Made by a program: the position numbers and the translations under genes. Positions 1 to 8,272 of a stretch of DNA of 64,000 nt are shown here, piece by piece. Under the pieces are notes generated by a model that was given only the letters and a program-made list of their open reading frames with translations, had not been told where the DNA came from and made no database searches. Source of the stretch: Asanoa sp. WMMD1127 (lineage in GTDB: Bacteria > Actinomycetota > Actinomycetes > Mycobacteriales > Micromonosporaceae); contig NZ_JARUBP010000001.1 in NCBI RefSeq assembly GCF_029626225.1, positions 7,812,001-7,876,000 on the forward strand, in the 5' to 3' direction. How positions within the stretch are numbered: position 1 is the stretch's first letter; each line of letters starts with the position of its first letter.

Positions 1-142
1 TATGCGTCAGGGCCAGCGTCTCGACGAGGTGGCGCCACGTCTCGCGGCTGCCACCCAGGCCGTGGACCAGCACGAGCGGCTCGCCGCTGCCGGCGGACGT
101 GTAGGCCAGACCGCCCCGCTCACAGCGCCGGACCGTGTTCAT
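1..142 (-). CDS. Alpha/beta hydrolase, N-terminal fragment (runs off the window)
   Basis: Only the first 47 residues are present; the gene continues beyond the left edge. It starts at an ATG (142) on the minus strand and reads MNTVRRCERGGLAYTSAGSG, followed by the oxyanion-hole segment LVLVHGLGGSRETW, typical of alpha/beta-hydrolase-fold enzymes. The catalytic serine region lies outside the window, so substrate cannot be inferred. It follows the MFS exporter gene on the same strand after 25 bp and may be cotranscribed with it. Confidence 0.75.
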   Translation of the reverse strand, partial: MNTVRRCERGGLAYTSAGSGEPLVLVHGLGGSRETWRHLVETLALTH

Positions 143-167
143 CGCGCTACCGTTCACGGGTCGCCAG

Positions 168-1568
168 TTACCCCGCGGTAGCCCCTTCGAACCTTTCGGC
201 CTCGTGGATGCCGGCCAGCGCCGGCACCCGGGAGAACGCGACCCACAGCGTCGCCAGGGAGATGCCGACCGCGCCGACCGCCATGGCCGCGAACGGGCCG
301 GCCTGCGTCGCGACCACACCGCCGAGAGCCGCGCCGACGGGCACGGCGCCCCACGAGATCAGGCGGTACGCGGCGTTGACCCGACCGCGCAGCTCCGCCG
401 GCACCGCCGCCTGGCGCAGGCTGACCGCGTGCACGTTGGCGATGCCGATGCCGACGCCCATCACGACGAAGACGGCGCAGAACAGGGGCAGCAGGCCGGC
501 GCCGGCGTGACCCGCAAGCAGCACCCCGAGCGGCGCGCCGTTGCCGAGGATCAGGGTGACCAGCAGCACCCGGCCGTAGCCGAAGCGGGTGGTGAAGCGC
601 GCACCGAACCAGGCGCCGAGGAATGAGCCGACACCGCCGGCGGTGAAGACCGCGCCGATCGCGATCGGGCTGAGGTGGGCGTCGCGCACCGCGTAGAGCA
701 TCAGGCCGAGCACGAAGGCCTCGTTGAACAGGTTGAACGTCGCCGCCTCGCCGGCCAGGGGGCGCACGTAGCGGTGGCGCAGCAGGACACCGACGCCGGC
801 CAGTCCCTCGCGCCGGGCACGTCGCGGTTCCGCACGACCTGGCGCGGACGGCGGTTCCCCGCCGCCCGCTGCGGGCGGCAGCCCGTCGGCACCCGGCGCG
901 GGCCGCAGCTCGTCGGCACCCGATGCGCGCCGCAGCCCGTCGGCGCCCGGTGCGGGCAGGGTGATCCGGCTCAGGGACAGCGCCGAGACCAGGTAGCCCA
1001 GCGCGTTGAGCACCAGCGCCGCCGGCGCCGTGAGGAACTGGACCAGCAGGCCGCCGATGCCGCGGCCGCCGATCTCGCTGGCGGACTGGGTGGCGGACAG
1101 CTTGCCGTTGGCGTCGACCAGCTGGTCGGCGGTGACGATCGCGGGCAGCAGCGCGAAGTCGGCGACCTGGAAGACGACCGTGAGCACGGCCGCGACGAAG
1201 ACGACGACGTAGAGGCCGGGCATGCTCGCGACGCCGGCCCAGGCGGCGATCGGGATGAGCGCGATCAGCAGGGCCCGGCCCAGGTCGGCGCCGATCATCA
1301 GGCGTAGGCGGACCCGGCGGAGCCGGTCGACCAGCAGACCGGCCGGAAGCGTGGCCAACAGGAACGGCAGGAACTGGGCGACCCGCAGGGTGCTCGCCTC
1401 CGCCGCCGAGGCGGAGAGGGTGACGAGCGCGAAGAGCGGCAACGCGAGCTCGGCGATCTCGCTGCCGAGGGTCGAGGCGGCCGAACCGCGCCAGAGCCGG
1501 CGGAAGTCGGGATTGGACCAGGCCGGCCGCCGATCACGCGCGGTCGCGGTCAACGTAACCGGTGTCAT
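168..1568 (-). CDS. MFS transporter (EntS/DHA3-type exporter)
   Basis: About 466 residues, inner membrane, with the helix pattern of a 12-segment major facilitator. The inter-helix motif PAGLLVDRLRRVRLR after the second segment fits drug or siderophore exporters of the EntS/DHA3 type. The cytoplasmic loop between helices 6 and 7 (about residues 205-245) carries a 9-residue tandem repeat (PAPGADGLR, RASGADELR, PAPGADGLP). The ATG at 1568 is preferred; a TTG lies two codons upstream. No Shine-Dalgarno precedes either, so a leaderless message is possible. It is transcribed away from a CGNR regulator, with a palindrome between them. Substrate unknown. Confidence 0.85.
   Translation of the reverse strand: MTPVTLTATARDRRPAWSNPDFRRLWRGSAASTLGSEIAELALPLFALVTLSASAAEASTLRVAQFLPFLLATLPAGLLVDRLRRVRLRLMIGADLGRALLIALIPIAAWAGVASMPGLYVVVFVAAVLTVVFQVADFALLPAIVTADQLVDANGKLSATQSASEIGGRGIGGLLVQFLTAPAALVLNALGYLVSALSLSRITLPAPGADGLRRASGADELRPAPGADGLPPAAGGGEPPSAPGRAEPRRARREGLAGVGVLLRHRYVRPLAGEAATFNLFNEAFVLGLMLYAVRDAHLSPIAIGAVFTAGGVGSFLGAWFGARFTTRFGYGRVLLVTLILGNGAPLGVLLAGHAGAGLLPLFCAVFVVMGVGIGIANVHAVSLRQAAVPAELRGRVNAAYRLISWGAVPVGAALGGVVATQAGPFAAMAVGAVGISLATLWVAFSRVPALAGIHEAERFEGATAG
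852..955 (-). repeat. 27-bp tandem repeat inside the MFS central loop
   Basis: Roughly three and a half copies of a 27-bp unit encode the 9-residue repeat in the loop between transmembrane segments 6 and 7. Copies differ at a few positions, so this looks like a slipped-strand expansion that kept the frame. Confidence 0.6.
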
Positions 1569-1577
1569 AGTCAAGGA

Positions 1578-1591
1578 GGTTATGAGTAACC
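1578..1591. promoter_or_regulatory. Palindromic operator candidate between MFS and CGNR genes
   Basis: A 14-bp palindrome GGTTA-TGAG-TAACC sits in the divergent promoter region. Half-sites recur on both sides: GTAACC at 1555-1560 and CGGTTATGA at 1608-1616. This arrangement fits a dimeric repressor site controlling both genes, most simply the neighbouring CGNR protein. Binding is inferred from symmetry and position only. Confidence 0.45.
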
Positions 1592-1623
1592 AGGTAATCC
1601 CGCAAGCCGGTTATGATGGGCGC

Positions 1624-2256
1624 ATGTCCGGCGACAACCCGATGGCCGCGCCCGGCCGGCTCGAGCTGGTCCGCCGGTTCGTCAACACGCGCGACATCGA
1701 GGCCGGCACCGACTCGGTCGCCGACGCGGCGGGTTTGCGGGCCTGGCTGATGGACGCCGGCCTGTGGCGGGGTTCCGCCGGTGTGCGCCCCGGCGAGCTG
1801 GAAAGGGCCCACCGCCTCCGTGAGGCGCTGCGCTCGGCGGCCGCCGCCAACCACGACCGCTCCCCCGTCCCTGACCCGGCGCTCGCGGTGCTCGACGAGG
1901 TGGCCCGCCGGGCCCGGGTGACGCTGTCGTTCACGAAGGACCACGCCTGGCGCGCCGAGTCCCGGGCGACGGGCGCCGACGGCGCGCTCGGCGAGATCGT
2001 GATCCGGGTGACCGAGTCGATGACCGCCGGCACCTGGTCCCGGCTCAAGGTCTGCGCCAACGACGCCTGCGGCTGGGCCTACTTCGACTCGTCCCGCGCC
2101 GGCACCGGCAAGTGGTGCACGATGCGGTTGTGCGGCAACCGCGCCAAGCAGCAGGCCTGGCGCGACCGGCGTGCGGCCCCACCGGCGACCCGAACCGCGG
2201 CAAGCAGCGGGCCTGGCGAGACCGGCGTGCGGCGCCACCGACGGCCCAGCGGTTAA
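1624..2256 (+). CDS. CGNR zinc-finger protein (ABATE domain), putative transcriptional regulator
   Basis: About 210 residues. The N-terminal part, beginning LELVRRFVNTRDIEAGTD, matches the ABATE (DUF1470-type) region, and the C-terminal part carries the signature finger with CANDACGWAYFD, a cysteine in KWCTMRLCGNR and the CGNR tetrad. These proteins are regarded as stress-related regulators, often next to the exporter they control, as here. The ATG at 1624 is chosen because the family begins near it; an in-frame ATG at 1582 has AAGGAGG only 2 nt upstream, which is too close. The last 25 residues are abnormal because a 56-bp tandem duplication shifts the frame after the finger. Confidence 0.8.
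   Translation: MSGDNPMAAPGRLELVRRFVNTRDIEAGTDSVADAAGLRAWLMDAGLWRGSAGVRPGELERAHRLREALRSAAAANHDRSPVPDPALAVLDEVARRARVTLSFTKDHAWRAESRATGADGALGEIVIRVTESMTAGTWSRLKVCANDACGWAYFDSSRAGTGKWCTMRLCGNRAKQQAWRDRRAAPPATRTAASSGPGETGVRRHRRPSG
2137..2248 (+). repeat. 56-bp direct duplication at the 3' end of the CGNR gene
   Basis: Bases 2137-2192 and 2193-2248 are near-identical, each beginning AACCGCG(C/G)CAAGCAGC. Since 56 is not a multiple of three, the second copy is read in another frame and gives a novel C-terminus. Read in the original frame the second copy would encode a second NRGKQRAWRDRR and stop at 2259-2261. Confidence 0.8.
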
Positions 2257-2265
2257 GGTGACGGC

Positions 2266-2616
2266 ATGACCCGGGACGACCTCGTCGCCTACTGCCTGGC
2301 CAAGCCGGGCGCGTGGCCCGACGAGCCGTGGGAGGGCGACCAGGTCGCCAAGGTCGGCAGCAAGATCTTCGCCTTCCTGGGCGCCGGGCCCCCGCCGACC
2401 GTCGGGCTGAAATGCGGCGCCAACCGGGAGATGGCCGACGAGTGGCTCGCCCGCTATCCGGAGCAGGCGAAGGTGATGGCCTACATCGGACGGTCAGGTT
2501 GGAACACGCTCACCGTCGGCACCGGCATCCCCGACGACGAGATCCTGGAGGCGATCGACGCCTCCTACGAGGCCGTCGTGGCCAAGCTCCCCAAGCGCGA
2601 GCGCCCGGCCAGCTGA
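2266..2616 (+). CDS. MmcQ/YjbR family protein
   Basis: A 116-residue protein matching the small MmcQ/YjbR family (double-wing fold). Visible family features are the start LVAYCLAKPGAWPDEPW, the strand KVGSKIFAFLG, the segment VGLKCGANREMADEW, and the C-terminal GWNTLTVGTGIPDDEI. Members are called DNA-binding because of the fold, but no specific role is established. The start ATG at 2266 lies 9 bp after the CGNR stop, so the two may be cotranscribed. Confidence 0.85.
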   Translation: MTRDDLVAYCLAKPGAWPDEPWEGDQVAKVGSKIFAFLGAGPPPTVGLKCGANREMADEWLARYPEQAKVMAYIGRSGWNTLTVGTGIPDDEILEAIDASYEAVVAKLPKRERPAS

Positions 2617-2704
2617 CCCGCGACGCCCACGGTGCCGGCGGGGCCAAGCTGCCCAAGCGCGAGCGCCCGGCCACCTGACCCGCGACGCCCCACGGTGCCG
2701 GGCG
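2581..2704 (+). repeat. 62-bp direct duplication spanning the MmcQ/YjbR stop codon
   Basis: The last 36 bp of the gene including its stop, plus 26 bp downstream, are repeated once: copy 1 at 2581-2642 and copy 2 at 2643-2704, with a few substitutions and a 1-bp insertion. Copy 2 encodes an orphan KLPKRERPAT peptide followed by a stop and has no start. Confidence 0.8.
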
Positions 2705-2771
2705 GCGCGGCGGGTCGCGCAGGTTCGGATCCGACGTACCGTGGCCAGGCGGCCCGGAGCGGAGCGGCCGG

Positions 2772-3173
2772 TCAACTGATCGGTGACGGCCACTCGTGCT
2801 CGGGCAGCAGGTCGCGCAGCGGCGCCCAGCGGTCGCTGCCCAGCACCACCTCGGTGTCCAGGTTGGCCGGATCCAGCTGCCGGATGAACTCGCGGCAGCG
2901 GCCACACGGCGGCAGCACGTAGATCCGGTCCTGGTCGTCACGCCAGACCGCCACGATGCGCGCGATCCGCTCCTCCCCCGCCGTCACCATCGCGGCGATC
3001 GCGCTCGCCTCGGCGCAGAAGCCGGTGCCACAAGGCGTGTCGATGCAGACCCCGACAAAGCGGTTGCCGTCGGCGGTGAGCAACGCCGCCCCCACGTCGC
3101 CGACCAGCCGCCCCTGCAACCGTCGCGGCGCGACCACCGCCAACGCGGCGGCGATCAGCTCCTCGAACTCCAT
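2772..3173 (-). CDS. cdd: Cytidine deaminase family protein
   Basis: A 133-residue, zinc-dependent deaminase of the tetrameric cytidine deaminase type, expected to convert (deoxy)cytidine to (deoxy)uridine in pyrimidine salvage. The zinc and catalytic motifs are present: FCAEASAI (Cys ligand and proton-shuttle Glu) at about residues 52-59 and PCGRCREF (two Cys ligands) near residue 90. The CAEASAI form instead of the usual CAERTAI leaves room for blasticidin-S-deaminase-like substrates. It stands alone, convergent with the MmcQ/YjbR gene. Confidence 0.8.
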   Translation of the reverse strand: MEFEELIAAALAVVAPRRLQGRLVGDVGAALLTADGNRFVGVCIDTPCGTGFCAEASAIAAMVTAGEERIARIVAVWRDDQDRIYVLPPCGRCREFIRQLDPANLDTEVVLGSDRWAPLRDLLPEHEWPSPIS

Positions 3174-3274
3174 CGGATCAGGTTAAAGCGAGCCAGGTCG
3201 GGTCGCAGACGGCTCGGGCGAGGTCGCGGAGGAACCAGCTCGGCCACATCGCGCCCGGCCGCCGGCAGATCAGG

Positions 3275-4438
3275 TCAGGTCGCGGATGGGTCGGGGGAGG
3301 TTGGCGATCGGGTCTGGTCGCGGGCGAAGGGCCAGCGGCGGCCGACGGCGACGTGGGTGATGACCGAGAAGGCGAGCGCGTTCAGGCAGGCGTGCACCAC
3401 GAACTCGTTCGGCTCCAGCCGCCCCAGGTCGGCTGTGCGGGCATAGGCCGTCAGCACCACGTAGAGCACCACCGCCAGGGCCGACACCGTCGTCACCGAC
3501 AACCACTTGTCCATCACCGCCGTGACGTGGGGGCGCACCGCGTTCTCGAAGAGCATCGAGACCACCAGCGCCGCCGCGGTGAAGGCCGCCGCCCCGGCCA
3601 GGATCTTCCCGGGGCTGACCGCGAGATGGATCAGGGTGTACGTGGCCCACCCGCCCGCGATCACCGTCGCGTTCGCCACCACCAACCGCGGCCCGCGCCG
3701 CCGGATGCGGTTGAACGGCCACCCGCGCCACGTCACGTAGAGCCACGTCTGCCACGCCCCGATGGTGACCAGCAGCGCGCCCAGGGCGGCGCCCGACATC
3801 GGACCGGTCTGCGTGTGCAGGCCCGAGCCGGGCGGCGGCCGCACGTCGGCGACGAAGTAGTACACCAGCAGCGCGGCGCCCCAGGCCAGCCCGCCAGCCA
3901 GCAAACCGGCGGGTATCCGCGGCAGGCGCCCGCGCAGCGGCCACCCCTCGTTGACGAGCGTGAACTGCAGCGCCGCGGCGAACGCGGCGCCGGCCAGCGG
4001 CAACGTGGCCGGGAACGTCGGCAGGTGCCCAGGTCCGGGGTTCGGGTCGAAGACGCCGCGCGGGTCGACCCCGCCGGCGATCAGCTGGCCCAGGAACGTC
4101 AGCCCGACCCCGAACACCACGATGAACGCCGTGTTGAGCCAACCGGCCAGCCACCGCGGTGCGAGGGCGGTGCCGGGCCAGTCCTCCCACCAGAACGCGA
4201 CGACGGCGACCGGCACGAGCGAGAAGGTGACCAGCGGGCCGATCACCACCACCGACCGGGCCGGACCGTCGAGCGCGAACGACAGCACCACCGCGATCGG
4301 CACCACCAGCCCGAGCAGGCCGGCCAGGCCGAGCCACGGCTGGCGGGCGACGCTCCGCGCGATCTCCGCCCGGACGGCCGGCCGCAGCTCCGTCGCCGGC
4401 GCGCTGATGACCGGCCGCTCGGGAAGTGCCGCGGTCAC
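3275..4438 (-). CDS. Polytopic membrane protein, unknown function
   Basis: About 387 residues with roughly nine or ten hydrophobic segments, beginning near LAGLLGLVVPIAVVL and ending near VVHACLNALAFSVITHVAV. I do not recognise a family. The GTG at 4438 follows the stop of the molybdopterin-binding subunit by one nucleotide (TGAGGTG), so translation is probably coupled; an in-frame GTG at 4456 would overlap the upstream gene. Its position as last gene of the molybdenum-hydroxylase operon suggests an accessory role, but nothing in the sequence proves it. Confidence 0.7.
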   Translation of the reverse strand: MTAALPERPVISAPATELRPAVRAEIARSVARQPWLGLAGLLGLVVPIAVVLSFALDGPARSVVVIGPLVTFSLVPVAVVAFWWEDWPGTALAPRWLAGWLNTAFIVVFGVGLTFLGQLIAGGVDPRGVFDPNPGPGHLPTFPATLPLAGAAFAAALQFTLVNEGWPLRGRLPRIPAGLLAGGLAWGAALLVYYFVADVRPPPGSGLHTQTGPMSGAALGALLVTIGAWQTWLYVTWRGWPFNRIRRRGPRLVVANATVIAGGWATYTLIHLAVSPGKILAGAAAFTAAALVVSMLFENAVRPHVTAVMDKWLSVTTVSALAVVLYVVLTAYARTADLGRLEPNEFVVHACLNALAFSVITHVAVGRRWPFARDQTRSPTSPDPSAT

Positions 4439-4439
4439 C

Positions 4440-6683
4440 TCAGCCCGGGAGGCCACTCATCACCAGCTCGGGCGCCAGCGGCAGCTCGGTGAACCGGTGC
4501 CCGGTGGCGTGGAAGACCGCGTTGGCGACGGCCGCCGCCGCGCCGACCTGGCCGACCTCGCCGACGCCCTTGACGCCCAGCGGCCCGACCACGTCGTCGT
4601 CCTCCTCGACGAACTCGACCTGCACGTCGGGCACGTCGGCGTGCACGGCCACCAGATATTCGCCCAGGCTGTTGAGCGCCCATCGGCCCGACTGGCGGTC
4701 GATCCGGTTGCCCTCGTGGGTGGCCTGCTGCATGCCCCAGAGCATGCCGCCCATCAGCTGGCTGCGGGCCAGCTTGGGGTTGAGCACCCGGCCGGGCGCG
4801 AAGACGCCGAGCATCCGCCGGGTCCGCACCAGGCCCAGCTCGGCGTCCACGGCCACTTCCGCGAACTGGGCGCCGAACGTGAGCAGGCCGTGCGGCGTGT
4901 CGAACGGCGGCGGGGTCCAGCTGCCGAGGGCCTCCATGTCGAGGAGCCGGTTGCGCTGCAGGGCGTCGGCGTACGACTCGCCGATGGACGGGTCCAGTGT
5001 GGACACCATGCGGCCGTCGCCGACCCGCACCGAGCCGGGCGACAGGCCGTGCAGCGGCGACGCGTCGTCGTTGACCGCGAGCGCCACCAGGTCGTTGCGC
5101 AATGTCGTCGCGGCGTTGTGCACGGCCGACGACACCATCGTCGCGCCCATCGAGCCCACCGCCGAGCTCGTGTTGGGCAGGTCGGTGTCGCCGAGCTCGA
5201 ACCGGATGACGTCCATCTCGACGCCGAGACCGTCGGCCGCGACCTGGGACATGGACGTGGCGACGCCGGTGCCGAACTCCTGCGTGCTGGTCTGGACGAT
5301 CACGCTGCCGTCGTGGAAGATCCGGGCGCGGGCGTGCTGCACCGGCATCATGAACGCGACCGGGTAGCCCGCCGCGGCGACGCCGGTGCCGACCAGCCAG
5401 TTGCCCTCCCGGCGCGTACCCGGCGTCATGTCTCGGTCGGCCCACCCGAACCGGTCGGCGCCCAGCCGCAGGCACTCCGCGAGACCGTCGCTCGACCAGG
5501 CGTTGCCGTGCGGGTCGACCGGCGGATGGTTCATGATCCGCAACTCGACGGGATCCAGGTCCAGCTCGTACGCGAGGGCGTCCATCGCGCACTCCAGCGA
5601 GAAGGAGCCCAGCGACTCGCCCGGCGCCCGGGTGAACGTCGGCGTCATCGTGTTGCCCCGGATCAGGTGGTGCACGCCGAGGTAGTGCTCGGTGCCGTAC
5701 ACCTGCGAGGAGCCGCCGGTCGCGGGCTCGGCCCAGTCGTCGAACGGCGAGGTGACCGAGAGCTTCTCGTGCTTGATGGCGGTCAGGTGGCCGTCGCGCC
5801 GGGCCCCCAGCGTCATCGACTGCTCCTGCTCCTCGCGCAGGCCCATCGAGGTGAACGACTGCGCCCGGGTCAGCGCCAGCCGCACCGGGCGGCCGACCTG
5901 ACGGGCCGCCATCGCGGCGAGGGTCACGTGCGGCCACACCATGGCCTTCGAGCCGAACGCCCCACCCACGAAGTGGGTGATGACGCGGACGTCGCTGAGC
6001 GGGATGCCGAGCAACTGGGCCACGGTGAGCTGCGTCGCGCGTACGCCCATGGTGGAGTCGTAGATCGTCAGCCGGTCGCCGTCCCACTGCGCCGTGGTGA
6101 CGGACGGCTCGATCGGGTTGTGGTGGTTGGCGGCGTAGTGATAGCGCAGCTCGACCCGCACCTCCGCGTCGGAGAGCGCCGACTCGACGTCGCCGCGCTC
6201 GTCCCGACCCGGCATCAGACCGCCGAAGAGGGTCTTGGCCTCGTACGCGCCGGCCCGCCCGTCCTCGATCGTGGCGACCGGCACCCCGACGTCATAGGTG
6301 ACGTCGACCAGCGCCGCCGCGTGCGTCGCGCCCTCGAGGGTGTCGCCGACGACCACCGCGACCGGCTGCCCCCAGTAGTGGACGACGTCGTCCTGCATCG
6401 GGAAGAAGCTCTCGCCCGGCGCGGGCTGCCCGGCCAGCGACGGGATCAGCCGGGGCTGGTTGGCCACTTTCGGCGTGTTCTCGTGCGTCATGATGCCCAG
6501 CACGCCACCGGCCGCCTCGGCCGCCGAGGTGTCGATCGACAGGACGCGACCGTTGGCCACGGCGGCGCGCACGATGACGGCGTGGGCGAGCCCCCGCAGC
6601 ACGATGTCGCCGGTGTAGCGGGCACCCCCGGTCACCTTCTCCGGACCGTCGACGCGGTTGACGGGCTTGCCGAGGAAGCTCAT
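4440..6683 (-). CDS. Xanthine dehydrogenase-family molybdopterin-binding subunit (PaoC-like)
   Basis: A 747-residue large subunit of a molybdenum hydroxylase. The N-terminal aldehyde-oxidase 'hammerhead' domain begins GKPVNRVDGPEKVTGGARYT, and two Moco-binding domains follow with GGAFGSKAMVWPH in the middle. Near the C-terminus is KGVGEVGQVGAAAAVANAVF, containing the glutamate that acts as general base in this family. The ATG at 6683 overlaps the stop of the FAD subunit (ATGA). With the two upstream genes it forms a complete three-subunit enzyme, likely an aldehyde oxidoreductase given the PaoB-type partner. No export signal is visible, so a cytoplasmic enzyme is expected. Confidence 0.88.
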   Translation of the reverse strand: MSFLGKPVNRVDGPEKVTGGARYTGDIVLRGLAHAVIVRAAVANGRVLSIDTSAAEAAGGVLGIMTHENTPKVANQPRLIPSLAGQPAPGESFFPMQDDVVHYWGQPVAVVVGDTLEGATHAAALVDVTYDVGVPVATIEDGRAGAYEAKTLFGGLMPGRDERGDVESALSDAEVRVELRYHYAANHHNPIEPSVTTAQWDGDRLTIYDSTMGVRATQLTVAQLLGIPLSDVRVITHFVGGAFGSKAMVWPHVTLAAMAARQVGRPVRLALTRAQSFTSMGLREEQEQSMTLGARRDGHLTAIKHEKLSVTSPFDDWAEPATGGSSQVYGTEHYLGVHHLIRGNTMTPTFTRAPGESLGSFSLECAMDALAYELDLDPVELRIMNHPPVDPHGNAWSSDGLAECLRLGADRFGWADRDMTPGTRREGNWLVGTGVAAAGYPVAFMMPVQHARARIFHDGSVIVQTSTQEFGTGVATSMSQVAADGLGVEMDVIRFELGDTDLPNTSSAVGSMGATMVSSAVHNAATTLRNDLVALAVNDDASPLHGLSPGSVRVGDGRMVSTLDPSIGESYADALQRNRLLDMEALGSWTPPPFDTPHGLLTFGAQFAEVAVDAELGLVRTRRMLGVFAPGRVLNPKLARSQLMGGMLWGMQQATHEGNRIDRQSGRWALNSLGEYLVAVHADVPDVQVEFVEEDDDVVGPLGVKGVGEVGQVGAAAAVANAVFHATGHRFTELPLAPELVMSGLPG

Positions 6684-7660
6684 GCCGTCACCTCGCTCAG
6701 CTCGCGGACGATCGCCCGCTTGGCGAACGTCACCTTGAACGCGTTCATCGGCGTCGTGCGGGCGTCGGCCAGCTCGGCGTCGGCGGCCGCCGCGACGTTC
6801 TCCGGCGTCGCCGGCCGACCGACCAGCGCCGCCTCGGCCCGGTGCGCGCGCCACGGCACCGTGCCGACGCCGCCCAGCGCCAGCCGCAGCTCGGCCACGG
6901 TGCCGTCCTCGACCCGCATCGCCGAGAAGACCGAGACGAGCGCGAACTCGTACGACGCCCGGTCGCGGTGTTTGACGTAGCGCGAGGCCCGGGCGACCGG
7001 CAGGTTCGGCACGTCGATCGCGACGATCAGCTCGCCGTGCGCCAGCGGGTGCTCGATGTTGGGCGTGTCCTCGGGCCGCAGGAAGAAGTCCTCGATCGGG
7101 ATGGTGCGCGTGCCGTCGGGGCCGATCGTGCGCACCGTCGCGTCCAACGCCACCAGCGCGACCGCCACGTCCGACGGATGCGTGGCGATGCACTGGTCCG
7201 AGGTGCCCAGGATCGCGTGGCCGCGGTTGATCCCGTTCATCGCCGCACACCCGGTGCCGGGTTCGCGCTTGTTGCACGACGACTGCGGATCACGGAAGTA
7301 CGAGCACCGGGTGCGCTGGCACATGTTGCCGCCCATCGACGCCATGTTGCGCAGCTGTTCGGAGGCGCCCAGCAGAAGCGCCTGCGACATTCCCGGGTAG
7401 CGCTCCATAATGCGGGGTGCCCGGGCGACGTCGCTCATCCGGGCCATGGCGCCGATCCGCACGCCGCCGTCGTCGATGTCCTCCAGATAGGTCAGCGGCA
7501 GGTCGTTGACGTCGACGAGCAGGTTGGGCTGCACGACGCCGAGCCGCAACAGGTCGATCTCCGTGGTGCCGCCGGCCAGGAACGCGCTGTCGGGATGCCC
7601 GCTGACCGCGGCCACCGCGTCGTCGATCGAGCTGGCACGGAAGAAGCTCACCGGGCGCAT
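6680..7660 (-). CDS. FAD-binding subunit with extra Fe-S insertion (PaoB-like)
   Basis: A 326-residue FAD subunit of a molybdenum hydroxylase. The N-terminal FAD domain has the usual FLAGGTTEIDLLR and the GGNM loop. Directly after it comes the cysteine-rich stretch CQRTRCSYFRDPQSSCNKR and then CAAMNGINRGHAILG, the insertion that binds an additional [4Fe-4S] cluster in the PaoB/YagS group and is absent from ordinary xanthine dehydrogenases. This points to an aldehyde oxidoreductase. The small subunit ends 1 bp upstream and the large subunit overlaps downstream, so the order small-FAD-Moco equals that of E. coli paoABC. Confidence 0.88.
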   Translation of the reverse strand: MRPVSFFRASSIDDAVAAVSGHPDSAFLAGGTTEIDLLRLGVVQPNLLVDVNDLPLTYLEDIDDGGVRIGAMARMSDVARAPRIMERYPGMSQALLLGASEQLRNMASMGGNMCQRTRCSYFRDPQSSCNKREPGTGCAAMNGINRGHAILGTSDQCIATHPSDVAVALVALDATVRTIGPDGTRTIPIEDFFLRPEDTPNIEHPLAHGELIVAIDVPNLPVARASRYVKHRDRASYEFALVSVFSAMRVEDGTVAELRLALGGVGTVPWRAHRAEAALVGRPATPENVAAAADAELADARTTPMNAFKVTFAKRAIVRELSEVTA

Positions 7661-7661
7661 G

Positions 7662-8192
7662 TCATCGACCTCCGTCGTCGTCCGCGTCGCGGACCTCGCG
7701 GATCGCCGCGTGGATGTTCGGGTACGCCGCGCACCGGCAGAGGTTGCCGCTCATGTGCTCGGCGATCTCCTCGTCACTGCCCGCGTTGCCCTCCCGCAGC
7801 AGCGCGATCGCCGACATGATCTGCCCGGGCGTGCAGAAGCCGCACTGGAAGGCGTCGTGGTCGACGAACGCCTGCTGCATCGCGTGCAGCCCGCCCTCCG
7901 GCGCCACCCCTTCGATGGTGGTGACCTCGTGGCCCTCCGCCGAATAGGCCATGGTCAGGCAGGACAGCACCCGCCGGCCGTCCATCCAGACCGTGCAGGC
8001 GCCGCAGGTGCCCTGGTCACAGCCCTTCTTGGTGCCGGTGAGGTCCAGGTGCTCGCGCAGCGCGTCGAGCAGGCTGACACGCGGTTCCAGCTCGATCGGG
8101 TACGTCGAGCCGTTGACGGTCAGGTTGACCGGTTCGCGCGCCGGACCGCGTACACCGGTGACCGCGGCCGCGGTCGATTGGTTGATTGCCAT
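7662..8192 (-). CDS. (2Fe-2S)-binding subunit of molybdenum hydroxylase (PaoA-like)
   Basis: A 176-residue electron-transfer subunit with two [2Fe-2S] domains: the plant-type ferredoxin domain shows CDQGTCGACTVWMDG and a fourth Cys in VLSCLTMA, and the C-terminal helical domain shows CGFCTPGQ and CRCAAYPNI. E. coli PaoA carries a Tat signal at its N-terminus; here the first 20 residues (MAINQSTAAAVTGVRG) contain no twin arginine, so the complex is probably cytoplasmic. First gene of the operon. Confidence 0.9.
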   Translation of the reverse strand: MAINQSTAAAVTGVRGPAREPVNLTVNGSTYPIELEPRVSLLDALREHLDLTGTKKGCDQGTCGACTVWMDGRRVLSCLTMAYSAEGHEVTTIEGVAPEGGLHAMQQAFVDHDAFQCGFCTPGQIMSAIALLREGNAGSDEEIAEHMSGNLCRCAAYPNIHAAIREVRDADDDGGR

Positions 8193-8272
8193 CGCTCGCT
8201 CCTCGGCTCTGCCAGATTTTCAGCATCGCCAACCTGGCCGCCGAGGCGCGGGTGATCGGGGAATCCCGCGTG

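Noticed and set aside
3951-6980. A 1009-codon open frame on the plus strand opposite the molybdenum hydroxylase genes
   Set aside because: It is antisense to clear PaoC- and PaoB-like genes, is rich in Arg/Gly/Ala/His with no recognisable motif, and reflects the scarcity of stops in GC-rich DNA. Similar long antisense frames (for example 53829-56477 + and 59562-61946 -) were rejected for the same reason.
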